From positions 62,001 to 126,000 of the forward strand of contig NZ_BSRQ01000010.1 of NCBI RefSeq assembly GCF_030268685.1: 64,000 nucleotides of DNA, in the 5' to 3' direction. Below the pieces are notes generated by a model. The model saw nothing but the letters and a program-made list of their open reading frames with translations. It searched no databases and was not told the DNA's origin. Below are positions 51,367 to 59,392 of the stretch, one piece after another. How positions within the stretch are numbered: position 1 is the first letter of the stretch; every line of letters starts with the position of its first letter. The stretch comes from Microtetraspora sp. NBRC 13810. GTDB taxonomy: Bacteria > Actinomycetota > Actinomycetes > Streptosporangiales > Streptosporangiaceae. A program made the position numbers and the translations under genes.

Positions 51367-52186
51367 GAACGACCCCGGCGGCGACCCCGCCGACGAGCTC
51401 ATCGGGCAGCTCGCGGCCGACCTGTCGGTGATCACGGGCCGGGCGCTGCGGCCCGGCGACTTCCGCGCCCGGCGGGACGGCGCGCTCGCCCAGGTGCTCG
51501 GCGCCATGGTCACCGTGGACCCCCGGCGCCGTCAGACCGCCTGCCGGCTGCTCGCGGAGTGGATCAGGGCGGGCTCGCTGGAGTCCGCGGGACCGCCGCA
51601 GACGGCGGGACCGATGGAGTTCGAGATCCCGACGCTGGTCGTCGGCGAGCGGGTGGTCCCCGGGCTGCGCCTGGTCCCGCCGCCGCCGGGCGGCCGCCCG
51701 GTGGAGACGCTGGAGCGGCTGCTCCCCGCGGCGGCGGCGCTGGCCGGCGCGATGCCCGAGGTGGTGCAGGTGGGACCGGGCAGCACCGAGCGCTCGCCCG
51801 GCTGGGTGGCCAGGCTGCGGCTGCTGGCCCGGCTGGACGAGATCGGCGGCCCCGGGGCGGACCGGGGCGAATGGGCGGTGGCGGCGCACGAGGCCGTCGC
51901 GTCGGTGCACGTGCCGGACGCGGAACCGGGCAGCGTCTGGGCCGCCCTGGTGGACGCGGTGCGCACGCACGCCCAGGCGGCGTTGCAGGAACTGGGCGAG
52001 GAGGTCAAGGGCGACCTGCTGCGCCGCGACGACGAGTTCGGCGAGATCGTCGACATGCGGCTCAGCGCGATCCTGGACGGCGGGCCGGTGCCCGGCAGAG
52101 TGCTCCAGATCGTACGGCTGCCGCGTCGCCGGGGCGGCAGGACGCTGCGCGGCGCGGTGCTGTTCGCGGGAGGAGGAGCGGCATGA
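51353..52186 (+). CDS. Unknown protein of the GTPase-ATPase operon
   Basis: A 277-residue soluble protein without recognised domains. The N-terminal third is helical (ADELIGQLAADLSVITGRAL), a proline-rich centre follows (LRLVPPPPGGRPVETLERLLPAAAALAG), and the C-terminal part is helical again with ELGEEVKGDLLRRDDEFGEIVDM and a final basic strand (VLQIVRLPRRRGGRTLRGAVLF). Position after SrfC- and SrfB-like genes suggests it stands where SrfA-type third components stand, but I see no sequence proof. GTG 51353 overlaps the previous gene by 14 bases; the stop overlaps the VWA gene (ATGA). It is presumably a structural or adaptor subunit. Confidence 0.75.
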   Translation: MEFTRNDPGGDPADELIGQLAADLSVITGRALRPGDFRARRDGALAQVLGAMVTVDPRRRQTACRLLAEWIRAGSLESAGPPQTAGPMEFEIPTLVVGERVVPGLRLVPPPPGGRPVETLERLLPAAAALAGAMPEVVQVGPGSTERSPGWVARLRLLARLDEIGGPGADRGEWAVAAHEAVASVHVPDAEPGSVWAALVDAVRTHAQAALQELGEEVKGDLLRRDDEFGEIVDMRLSAILDGGPVPGRVLQIVRLPRRRGGRTLRGAVLFAGGGAA

Positions 52187-52851
52187 CCGTCTTTCCGATC
52201 TACGTGCTGGCGGACCGGTCGGCGTCGATGGCGACCATGGCCGGCACGGTCACCGCCATCGACGCGGTGAACACCGTCATCAGGGAGCTGATCGACGAGC
52301 TGTCCCGTGATCCCACCGTGCAGAAGCGGGCCAGGCTCGGCGTGATCTCCTTCTCCGAGGACGCCAGCGTGGAGCTGCCGCTGACCCGGCTGACCTCGGC
52401 CACCGTCTCGCCCACGCTGCTGGCCTCGGGGGGCACGTCGTTCGCGGCGGCCTTCGAGACGACGGCGCGGGCCGTCGCCGCCGACCTGCCCGCCCTGGAG
52501 GCGCCGCAGAACCCGATGGTCTTCATGCTGACCGACGGCCGCACCAACGCCTCCCGGGACTCCCGGCGCGGCTGGCGGGCCGAGCACCGGGCGCTGCTGG
52601 AGGCCGCCGGGCCCGGCCTCCGGGTCCAGGTCATCCCGTTCGGTTTCGGGAAGGTCGACGCGGCGGCGCTCGCGGAGATCGCCTCCGATCCCACCGCGGC
52701 GTACCTCGCCGGGCAGAACGACACCCCCGCCGAGGCGATCGAGCGGTTCGCCGAGCTGATCTTCGGTTCGGTGACCTCCAGCGTCGCCTACGGCGAACCC
52801 CTCACCGTCCCTCCCCCGGGCAGCCGGGTCCTCCCCTTCGACGAGATCTGA
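52183..52851 (+). CDS. VWA domain protein, TerY-like
   Basis: A 222-residue von Willebrand factor A domain. The MIDAS metal site is complete: Asp11-x-Ser13-x-Ser15 (ADRSASM), Thr85 (SGGTSF) and Asp118 (MLTDGR). The single-domain form, the FPIYVLADRSASM start and the PFGFGKVD segment resemble TerY proteins of tellurite/stress systems. It would bind a partner protein through a bound divalent ion. ATG 52183 overlaps the previous stop (ATGA), and its own stop shares one base with the next start (TGATG). The PP2C and kinase genes that follow complete the combination known as the TerY-P triad. Confidence 0.85.
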   Translation: MTVFPIYVLADRSASMATMAGTVTAIDAVNTVIRELIDELSRDPTVQKRARLGVISFSEDASVELPLTRLTSATVSPTLLASGGTSFAAAFETTARAVAADLPALEAPQNPMVFMLTDGRTNASRDSRRGWRAEHRALLEAAGPGLRVQVIPFGFGKVDAAALAEIASDPTAAYLAGQNDTPAEAIERFAELIFGSVTSSVAYGEPLTVPPPGSRVLPFDEI

Positions 52852-53702
52852 TGATGTCCGAGAATCCGACGATCGACGTGATGAACCGGCCCCTGACCGA
52901 GCCCGGCCTCTACCGCGGCAACGCGATGCCGATCCCGCCCCTGCTCGCCTACGACGGCGGGCAGGCGGGCTCGGTCACCGTGCGGGCGGGATGGGCCGCC
53001 GCCGAACGCCGCCGCCCGGTGGACAACTGCAACGACTCGGTGACGGTGTGGAGCGACCCCGAGGAGACCGTGGTGGTGCTGGCGGTCGCCGACGGGGTCG
53101 GCGCGGGCGAGAGCGCGGGCCGCGCGGCCAGGGCGGCGACCGCCCTGGCCGCGCGCGCCTTCCACCACCACTGGCACAACGCCGGGCGGCGCGACCTGGA
53201 GAACGTGGTCCGGTCGGCGATCGGCGACCTGGACGCCTCGCTCCGTCAGCAGGGGTCGCGGAGCGGCTCCCTCGACCCCGGCTACCGGACGACCGTGGTG
53301 CTGGCCGCCGTCCCCGCCGTCGTGCAGCCGGGCGGCAGCGTCCGGGCCGCGGTCGGGCGGGTGGGGGACTCCATGGCCTGGCTGGTCCGGCCGGGCGGCC
53401 TGGAGCCGGTCTTCGGCGCCCGCGATCCCGCCGGCGGGACGCCCGCCCTGCCCGGCCACTACCAGTTGCTGGAGTCGCGGAGCCTGGTCCTGTCCGACGG
53501 CGAGGTGCTCGCCCTGACCACGGACGGCCTGGCGGCCGGCGGCCCGGAGGAGCGGGCGGCGCCGTACCTCGCCGACATGTGGGCCGCCCCGCCCGCCCCG
53601 CTGGAGTTCCTGCGCACGCTCACCGTGCGCCGCAACGACCGCGACGACGACCGGGCCGCCGCGGTCGCCTGGCTCGGCCACTACGAGATCAGGAATGCCT
53701 GA
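52851..53702 (+). CDS. PP2C-type serine/threonine phosphatase
   Basis: A 283-residue PPM/PP2C phosphatase. Metal-binding acidic residues are visible in LAVADGVGAGESAG (Asp81), LTTDGLAAGG (Asp225) and RDDDRAAAVAW (Asp267), with VGRVGDSMAWLV near residue 171. The N-terminal ERRRPVDNCNDSV takes the place of the usual RxxNED segment. ATG 52851 shares its A with the stop of the VWA gene, implying tight coupling. It should reverse phosphorylation by the kinase-like protein encoded next. No sensor domain is attached. Confidence 0.88.
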   Translation: MMSENPTIDVMNRPLTEPGLYRGNAMPIPPLLAYDGGQAGSVTVRAGWAAAERRRPVDNCNDSVTVWSDPEETVVVLAVADGVGAGESAGRAARAATALAARAFHHHWHNAGRRDLENVVRSAIGDLDASLRQQGSRSGSLDPGYRTTVVLAAVPAVVQPGGSVRAAVGRVGDSMAWLVRPGGLEPVFGARDPAGGTPALPGHYQLLESRSLVLSDGEVLALTTDGLAAGGPEERAAPYLADMWAAPPAPLEFLRTLTVRRNDRDDDRAAAVAWLGHYEIRNA

Positions 53703-53741
53703 CCGCGTGCCCCGCCGCCGTGGTCCCCGCGGGAGCGTCCG

Positions 53742-55397
53742 GTGATGGAGTCCGCGGGGGTCGCGCTGGGGTGGTGGCTGCCGGCGGGGGTGGTGGTGGC
53801 GCAGGTGGCGGCCGAGCCGCTGCGCGGGTGGGTGGAGCGGAACCTCGCGGCTGGCCGTACGGACCGGCTGGCCTCGGCGGAGCTGCGTCGCAGGCTGCGG
53901 GCCCGCCCCGCCGAGGCGGACCGCGACGTGCTCCAGGTGGGGGCCGGCGATCTGCGGCTGCGCGCCCGGCGGGCCCGCCGCAAGGCCGCGCTCGGCTGGG
54001 CGGTGCTGGCGGCGGCCTGGCTCGGCGCGCAGGCGGCCGTGCTGCACTGGCAGGTCAACGACGCGTGGCTGCCCTGGCTGGAGCGCGGGCCGTTCGTCCT
54101 CGCCGCCGCGGGCGCGGCCGTGGCGTGCTGGCTGGGGCTGTGGTGGGCGCTCGGCCGGGCCGGCGCCACGGCGGCCTTCGACCGGGCCTTCGCGCAGGTG
54201 ACGTACGCGGGGGCGGCGGGTCTCGCGGCGGCCCTGACCTTCGCCCTCGTCCTGGACACCCCCCTGACGCCGTCCACCGCGGCCGCGGCGCTGCTGATCA
54301 CGCTCTCCCCGCTGGTCCGGCGGATCATCGTGACGGTGGCCAGGCCGCGGCGGGCGGCGCTGCCGCCGGAGGTCGAGGAGGTCCTCACCCGCACCGCGCC
54401 CCCACCCGCCGTCGCCACCGCCGGCCCCACCAGGGAGATGCCCGTCCCCGGGCGCGGCGAGGCACGCGCGGACACCGCCGCGCACCCGCACGACGAGACG
54501 CCGGCGAAGCGGACGCCGCCGCCGAGGCGGGGCGGCGGGCCGGCGCCGGGGGATCCGCGGACGCCGGCGCGGCAACTGGACGTGGTGGCGCTCGCGGAGC
54601 TGACGGTGGGCGCTTCGCTGCAACGGGGCAGGCAGTACATCCGGCACGCCACCGTGCCGGGGTCGGACGAGAAGGTGGTGTTCAAGCGGTTCGCCGAGCC
54701 CGGGGCGAAGGAGCGCAACCCGGCGCGCCCGCTGGCCCCCTACCGGCGGCTGCTGTCCCGGGCGGGCACGCTGTCCATGGCCGAACGGGCGCTGCTCGAC
54801 CGGGTCGCCCTGTGGCCGCACGCCGTCGTGGCCGAGAACGGGCAGGCGGTCGGCGTGCTGTACCGGATGATCACGCCGCCTTTCCTGCTCGCCTCGGGCG
54901 GCGCGCAGACGGGCGACTACCTGCACGCCGACGACCCCGCCCACAGCGGCTGCCAGGTCGTCTCGGCGACCCAGCGCGGCCAGGTGCTGCTGGACGTGCT
55001 CCGCGCCCACGAGATGCTGCACGATCTCGGCCTGGCGCACGGCGACACCTGCTGGAAGAACTTCGTCTACGGCGTGCAGGGCGGGCGCGGCCGGGGCCAG
55101 CTCATCGACATCGACGGCGTCACGGCGGTGGACGACGCCAAGCCGCTGCTGCTGCACCAGCCCGACTGGGACGTCGGCGGCACCCCCATCGAGCGGGACC
55201 GGCGGCGGCTGGCGCTGCTGGTGGCCCGGCTGGCCACCCCGGAGATCCGGTACGACTCCTGGTCGATCCCCGTCGAGGGCGTGTCCTGGTTCGACCCGTC
55301 GATCTCCTGGCTGGCCGGGGAGGCGCTGTCCGATCCCAAGAAGGGGACGACCGCCCGGCTGCGGGCCGCCCTGGAGGACTCCCTCGCCGGCGCGTAG
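53742..55397 (+). CDS. Membrane-anchored kinase-like protein (TerY-P triad kinase)
   Basis: A 551-residue protein. Five hydrophobic segments in the first 200 residues (for example LGWAVLAAAWLGAQAAVLHW and FVLAAAGAAVACWLGLWWAL) anchor it in the membrane. A Pro/Arg-rich linker (about 215-290) leads to a kinase-like domain with Lys315 (VVFKRF), the catalytic loop HGDTCWKNF (Asp435, Asn440) and the metal site LIDIDG (Asp456, Asp458) in place of DFG. The catalytic residues are thus retained in an atypical form, as in the TerY-P kinase group. GTG 53742 or ATG 53745 starts it, 39 bases after the PP2C stop. It ends the operon and meets a bidirectional hairpin. Confidence 0.82.
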   Translation: MMESAGVALGWWLPAGVVVAQVAAEPLRGWVERNLAAGRTDRLASAELRRRLRARPAEADRDVLQVGAGDLRLRARRARRKAALGWAVLAAAWLGAQAAVLHWQVNDAWLPWLERGPFVLAAAGAAVACWLGLWWALGRAGATAAFDRAFAQVTYAGAAGLAAALTFALVLDTPLTPSTAAAALLITLSPLVRRIIVTVARPRRAALPPEVEEVLTRTAPPPAVATAGPTREMPVPGRGEARADTAAHPHDETPAKRTPPPRRGGGPAPGDPRTPARQLDVVALAELTVGASLQRGRQYIRHATVPGSDEKVVFKRFAEPGAKERNPARPLAPYRRLLSRAGTLSMAERALLDRVALWPHAVVAENGQAVGVLYRMITPPFLLASGGAQTGDYLHADDPAHSGCQVVSATQRGQVLLDVLRAHEMLHDLGLAHGDTCWKNFVYGVQGGRGRGQLIDIDGVTAVDDAKPLLLHQPDWDVGGTPIERDRRRLALLVARLATPEIRYDSWSIPVEGVSWFDPSISWLAGEALSDPKKGTTARLRAALEDSLAGA

Positions 55398-55462
55398 CCG
55401 CCGGGCGGGCGGACCGGCGCGCCCGGCGGGCTCCACGCGGTGTCGGCGGGTGGTCACACACG

Positions 55463-55496
55463 ACGGTCGCGGGCCCCACCGGGGACCCGCGACCGT
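55463..55496. terminator. Bidirectional hairpin terminator
   Basis: ACGGTCGCGGG (55463-55473) pairs with CCCGCGACCGT (55486-55496), and CCCC/GGGG extends the stem inside. It lies between the convergent kinase and DUF1772 genes. Confidence 0.85.
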
Positions 55497-55506
55497 GTGC
55501 CGCAGG

Positions 55507-55995
55507 TCAGGAGACCAGCAGCGCCCAGCACAGGCAGACGAACCCGGCGAGGGACACCAGGGCCCGCATGACGTTCCACCGGTTCCAGGTCGCCTCGAAG
55601 CTCGCCCGCACCGCCGCGGGGTCGGCGATGCCGCTCGGCTCACCGGCCGCGTCGAGCCGGTTGTTCAGCGGGATGTTGATCCCGAACGTGATGACCAGCG
55701 ACAGCACGTACAGCACGCAGCCGGCCACCACCGGGACCGACAGCCCCCGCCCGGCGGCCAGGTCGAGCACGATGACGGCGATCGCGAAGAGCGCGGCGCC
55801 CAGGAAGGCGATGAGGAACACGCCGTTCTGGATCGCCACGTTGATCCGCTGCATCACGTCGATGAAGACCCGGTCGCCCACCTTGCGCAGCCCGAGCATG
55901 ACCGAGCAGGCGTAGGCGTAGTAGAGCCCCGCGATCAGCCCCGTGGTGACCGTGGCGAGCATCAGCACCAGCTCGCGTAACGACTCCGATGTCAC
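55507..55995 (-). CDS. DUF1772 family membrane protein
   Basis: A 162-residue four-helix membrane protein of the DUF1772 (anthrone oxygenase-like) family. The first helix reads LMLATVTTGLIAGLYYAYACSVM, then the conserved FIDVMQRINVAIQNGVFLIAF, a third helix, and the motif ITFGINIPLNNRLD before the last helix. GTG 55995 with GGAGG ahead is the start. It is divergent from an AraC regulator. A second DUF1772 gene lies on the other side of that regulator at 57207. Some members of this fold act as small-molecule oxygenases in polyketide pathways; for stand-alone copies the role is unknown. Confidence 0.85.
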   Translation of the reverse strand: MTSESLRELVLMLATVTTGLIAGLYYAYACSVMLGLRKVGDRVFIDVMQRINVAIQNGVFLIAFLGAALFAIAVIVLDLAAGRGLSVPVVAGCVLYVLSLVITFGINIPLNNRLDAAGEPSGIADPAAVRASFEATWNRWNVMRALVSLAGFVCLCWALLVS

Positions 55996-56072
55996 TGTTC
56001 CTCCCAACAAGATCGCATTCTTACCCTAGGCCGGGAGGAGTGCGACTTTCCATAGCCGCAACGCTCACATCC

Positions 56073-56091
56073 ATACGCGAACGTATACAAT
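56073..56091 (+). promoter_or_regulatory. Palindrome and -10 box just before the AraC gene
   Basis: ATACG-CGAA-CGTAT (56073-56086) abuts TACAAT (56086-56091). A transcript starting 7-9 bases after this box would begin at about the ATG at 56100, so translation may be leaderless. The palindrome could be an autoregulatory site. Confidence 0.5.
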
Positions 56092-56099
56092 CACCCGTC

Positions 56100-57092
56100 A
56101 TGGGGACGTTGACCGACGAAACATTGGCGGGCATCCTGGAGGGTCCCCGGGCGCGCGGGGCGTTCCTGCTCCGGTCGGTGCTGAACCCGCCGTGGGCGCT
56201 GCGCATCGAGGACCGCGCCCCGCTCTCCCTCGCCACGTTGATCAGCGGCGAGGCGTGGATCACGTACGACGACGGCGAGCCGGCCCGGATCCGCCCAGGC
56301 GAGATCGCGATCATGCGCGGGCCGGATCCCTACACGGTCGCCGACTCCCCCACCACCCCGCCGGACATCGTGATCCACCCCGGCCAGGTCTGCACCACGA
56401 CGCAGGGCGAGAACCTGTGGGACGCGATGAGCTTCGGCGTCCGCTCCTGGGGCGACGGGCCGGAGGGCTCGACGGTCATGCTGACCGGCACCTACCAGAT
56501 GCACAGCGCGATCGGCCGGCGGCTGCTCGGCGCCCTGCCGGCGCTGCTGGTCAGACCGGCCGGGGAGGGCGACCGCGGGCTCATCTCGCTGCTGGGCGAG
56601 GAGATGAGCAGATCCGATCCGGGACAGGAGCTGGTGCTCGACCGGATCCTCGACCTGCTGCTCGTCAGGGTCCTGCGGTCCTGGCTGGCCAGCCCGGGGG
56701 CGGGCGCCCCGGCGTGGTACCGGGCGCAGCACGACCCGGTGGTCGGGCCCGCGCTGCGGATGCTGCACTCCGACCCGGCCCGCCCCTGGACGCTGCCGGA
56801 CCTCGCCGCCGAGATCGGCGTCTCCCGGGCCGGGCTGGCCCGCCGGTTCACCTCGATGGTCGGGGAGCCGCCGATGAGCTATCTCACCGGCTGGCGGCTC
56901 GCCCTCGCGGCCGACCTGCTGTGCGAGCCGGAGATGACGATCGGCGCGGTGGCCAGGCAGGTCGGGTACGGCAGCTCGTTCGCGCTCAGCGCCGCCTTCA
57001 AACGGGTGCGCGGGCTCAGCCCCCAGGAGCACCGCAGGACCGCGGCCACCCGGCCCCGGCCGTTCACCGGCGACACGGCCGACGAAGCCTGA
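56100..57092 (+). CDS. AraC family transcriptional regulator with cupin sensor
   Basis: A 330-residue regulator. The N-terminal cupin-like domain (AraC_binding_2 type) contains WALRIEDRAPLSLATLISGEAW and RIRPGEIAIMRGPDPYTVAD. The C-terminal pair of helix-turn-helices contains WTLPDLAAEIGVSRAGLARRFTSMVGEPPMSYL and TIGAVARQVGYGSSFALSAAFKRV. Such cupin-AraC proteins are often next to NmrA-type reductases and DUF1772 proteins, as here on both sides. ATG 56100 is chosen; no ribosome site is present, fitting the predicted leaderless transcript. It likely responds to a small electrophile or metabolite handled by its neighbours, which is an inference. Confidence 0.9.
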   Translation: MGTLTDETLAGILEGPRARGAFLLRSVLNPPWALRIEDRAPLSLATLISGEAWITYDDGEPARIRPGEIAIMRGPDPYTVADSPTTPPDIVIHPGQVCTTTQGENLWDAMSFGVRSWGDGPEGSTVMLTGTYQMHSAIGRRLLGALPALLVRPAGEGDRGLISLLGEEMSRSDPGQELVLDRILDLLLVRVLRSWLASPGAGAPAWYRAQHDPVVGPALRMLHSDPARPWTLPDLAAEIGVSRAGLARRFTSMVGEPPMSYLTGWRLALAADLLCEPEMTIGAVARQVGYGSSFALSAAFKRVRGLSPQEHRRTAATRPRPFTGDTADEA

Positions 57093-57126
57093 GCACCGGC
57101 TCCCCGCCGAGACGGCCGGGCAGCCG

Positions 57127-57206
57127 CCGATCCGGGCCGGGCGGCCACCGATCCGGGCCGGGTGGCGCCGATCCGGGCCGGGTGGCGCCGATCCGGGCCG
57201 GGCGGC
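57127..57206. repeat. 20/21-bp tandem repeat, four copies, directly after a stop codon
   Basis: Four units with the shared core CCGATCCGGGCCGGG (cores near 57127, 57148, 57168 and 57188), spaced 21, 20 and 20 bases. The array ends at the TGA of the minus-strand DUF1772 gene, filling nearly all the space to the convergent AraC stop. Confidence 0.88.
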
Positions 57207-57752
57207 TCAGGTTCCGGTATCCCTGCGGAGCGGGGCCGCCGCCCTGGCCAGGCAGGCCACCGCCAGTGTGCAGGCCAGCGCGCGCGCCGCGTTGGCGGCG
57301 ACCCACACGTCCTCGAAACCGGCGCGCGCGGCGGCGAGGCCGGTGTCCCCCGCCCGAGCCAGCTCGTCGTTGAGCGGCACGTTGACGCCGATGGTGACGA
57401 GGAGGGCCACGGTGTAGAGCGCCAGCGCCGCCGCGATCCACCGGGCGGCGGACCGCGTACCGGCGCGGCGGGCGGCGACCGCGGCGGCACCGGTGAAGAC
57501 GAACGCCCCGAAGAAGGCCGCGAAGAACACCGGGTTCTCGATCGACTCGTTGATCCGCTGCATGGCCTGGACGAACGTGTGGTCGTCCGCGCGGGCCAGG
57601 CCGGGCATGACCGCGATCGAGAAACCGTAGAACAGGCCGGCCATCAGCCCCATGGTCACCATGGCGAGCCAGAGCGCGGGCACCGACCACCGGTGGGCCG
57701 CCCTCCGCGACGCGGCCCCCGTGCGCCGCGCGGTGAGCGGTACGCCGGTCAC
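57207..57752 (-). CDS. DUF1772 family membrane protein (second copy)
   Basis: A 181-residue four-helix protein with the same signatures as the copy at 55507: LWLAMVTMGLMAGLFYGFSIAVMPGL, FVQAMQRINESIENPVFFAAFFGAF, and LVTIGVNVPLNDEL. It is somewhat longer at the N terminus (a basic cytoplasmic stretch). GTG 57752 overlaps the stop of the upstream NmrA-like gene (GTGA), so both are translated together. The two DUF1772 proteins differ enough to exclude a very recent duplication. Pairing with an NAD(P)-binding reductase suggests a two-component redox function, unproven. Confidence 0.85.
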   Translation of the reverse strand: MTGVPLTARRTGAASRRAAHRWSVPALWLAMVTMGLMAGLFYGFSIAVMPGLARADDHTFVQAMQRINESIENPVFFAAFFGAFVFTGAAAVAARRAGTRSAARWIAAALALYTVALLVTIGVNVPLNDELARAGDTGLAAARAGFEDVWVAANAARALACTLAVACLARAAAPLRRDTGT

Positions 57753-58549
57753 CGGTTCCACACGCCGGTGGCGGCGGCGTCCTCGGCGTAGTCGCGGAAG
57801 TCGCGGGCTTCCCTGCCGAGGGCGCGGCGCACCCCGTCGGACAGGTAGGCGTTGCGGCCGTCGAGCGTCTCGGTGAACAGGTCCACGATCTCGACCGGCT
57901 CGCCCGCCTTGACCAGCTCGGCCGCGTACTCGTCGGCGGTGACCGGCACGTAGCGCACCTCGCGGCCGGTGGCGGCGCTGAGCTCGGCCGCGACGTCGCC
58001 GAAGGTCAGCAGCCGCGGCCCGGTGACCTCGTACACCTGCCCGGCGTGCCCCTCCCCGGTCAGCGCCTCGACGACGACGTCGGCGATGTCCTCGACGTCG
58101 ATGAACGGCTCGGCCGCCTCCCCCGCGGGCAGGGCGAGCTCGCCGTCGAGCACGGCGTCCAGCAGGAAGCTCTCGCTGAAGTTCTGGGCGAACCAGCTCG
58201 CCCGGACGATCGTCCATTCGGCGCCCGCGTGCTGCACCACCTTCTCGCCCGCCTGGGCGCCGTCCTCGCCGCGGCCGGACAGCAGCACGAACCGGCTGAC
58301 CCCGGCGCGCACGGCGAGGTCCACGAAGGAGCCGACCCGCTCGACCGCGCCGGGGAAGGCGAGGTCCGGCTGGTAGGTGATGTAGACCGCGCGGACACCG
58401 GGCAGCACCCCTGGCCACGTGGACGAGTCCTCCCAGTCGAACGCCGGGTCGCCGGACCGCGACACGGCGCGCACCGGCAGCCCCCGCGCGGTGAGCCGCT
58501 CGGCCACCCGGCGCCCGGTCTTACCCTTCCCACCCAGGACAAGCCACAT
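57749..58549 (-). CDS. NmrA-like NAD(P)-binding oxidoreductase
   Basis: A 266-residue atypical short-chain dehydrogenase. The Rossmann motif LVLGGKGKTGRRVAERL starts the protein, then RFVLLSGRGEDG, WTIVRASWFAQNFSE and a late EPFIDVEDIADV, a pattern shared with NmrA and quinone reductase QOR2-type proteins. The usual catalytic Tyr-x3-Lys is not apparent, consistent with this group. ATG 58549 is preferred because GGAG sits at a good distance; ATGs at 58561 and 58570 would add residues outside the fold. It leads a two-gene operon with DUF1772. Confidence 0.88.
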   Translation of the reverse strand: MWLVLGGKGKTGRRVAERLTARGLPVRAVSRSGDPAFDWEDSSTWPGVLPGVRAVYITYQPDLAFPGAVERVGSFVDLAVRAGVSRFVLLSGRGEDGAQAGEKVVQHAGAEWTIVRASWFAQNFSESFLLDAVLDGELALPAGEAAEPFIDVEDIADVVVEALTGEGHAGQVYEVTGPRLLTFGDVAAELSAATGREVRYVPVTADEYAAELVKAGEPVEIVDLFTETLDGRNAYLSDGVRRALGREARDFRDYAEDAAATGVWNR

Positions 58550-58635
58550 ATCTATCTCCATCTCTCGCATGACTCGCTTGATGCCTCAAGTCAAGCCGTC
58601 CCGGCTGAGATGGGCCATGGTCGGAATGCTCAGGT

Positions 58636-59298
58636 TCATGTCCGATCGTCCAACTCCGGGCCCGGGTCCCCGGTGGCCTCGACGGCAATCGCGGCCAGGA
58701 GCAGGCCGTGGCCGGTCGCCCAGCGGCCGTCGAACCCGCCGGGCGTCCGGCCGGGGATCACCACGCCGAACGTGCCTCCCGGGTCGAGCTCCACCACGGC
58801 GTCGAGGAACCCGAGCCAGCTCCCGGTCAGCGGGAACCACGCCTTGTAGACCGCCTCCTTCACGCAGAACAGCAGCCTGTCCCAGCACACCGACGGATCC
58901 TTCAGGCGGGCGAGCATGGCCTGCTCCCGCGGGCCGGCGACCTTGTCGAGGATCCGGGGCGGCAGCGGCAGCGCGGGCTCCGCGTCGATGCCGACCGTGG
59001 TCACGTCCCCGGCCAGGGCGACGGCGGCAGCCCGGTAGCCCCGGCAGTGCGTCATGCTGCCCACCACGCCGTCCGGCCAGCGCGGCGCGCCGTCCTCGCC
59101 CGCCGGGATCGCCACCGGTGGCAGCCCCAGCCCGGCGAGCGCCCGCCGGGCGCAGGCCCGCGCGGTCGCGAACTCGCCGCGCCGCTTGCCCGACGCGCGG
59201 GCGACGAGCGCCTCCTCCTCGGGGAACAGCGCGACCGCCGGCTCGTCGCCGAACGCCTCCGCGACCCGCACGGAGGAAGGGAGGATCTCTTCCAGCAC
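58636..59298 (-). CDS. 4'-phosphopantetheinyl transferase (EntD/Sfp type)
   Basis: Transfers the phosphopantetheine arm from CoA to carrier-protein serines. The 220-residue protein has the EntD-like N-terminal SGKRRGEFATARACARRAL, then GSMTHCRGYRAAAVAL, the metal-binding GIDAEP, and the catalytic helix FCVKEAVYKAWFPLTG (the WxxKEAxxK-type motif). It stands alone, without a biosynthetic cluster around it. The nearest carrier domain in the window is the thiolation domain of the NRPS-like enzyme at 20539, which it could activate in trans. It may also serve other polyketide or peptide synthases of the genome. Confidence 0.92.
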   Translation of the reverse strand: MLEEILPSSVRVAEAFGDEPAVALFPEEEALVARASGKRRGEFATARACARRALAGLGLPPVAIPAGEDGAPRWPDGVVGSMTHCRGYRAAAVALAGDVTTVGIDAEPALPLPPRILDKVAGPREQAMLARLKDPSVCWDRLLFCVKEAVYKAWFPLTGSWLGFLDAVVELDPGGTFGVVIPGRTPGGFDGRWATGHGLLLAAIAVEATGDPGPELDDRT

Positions 59299-59392
59299 AC
59301 CTGCTCCGGCTCGTGGAGACGCCTACTTTGGACCTACCTGTGTATACCAAGGTGCGATGCCCCGGCGCGCCGCCGCTCCCTAGCGTCGGATC

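Noticed and set aside
48460-51513. 1017-codon minus-strand frame opposite the SrfB-like gene
   Set aside because: Shadow frame caused by high GC; composition is Arg/Gly/Pro/Val-rich without domains, while the plus strand has the actin-fold motifs.
52788-55643. 951-codon minus-strand frame opposite the PP2C and kinase genes
   Set aside because: Same shadow effect; the plus-strand proteins have intact catalytic motifs and gene overlaps.
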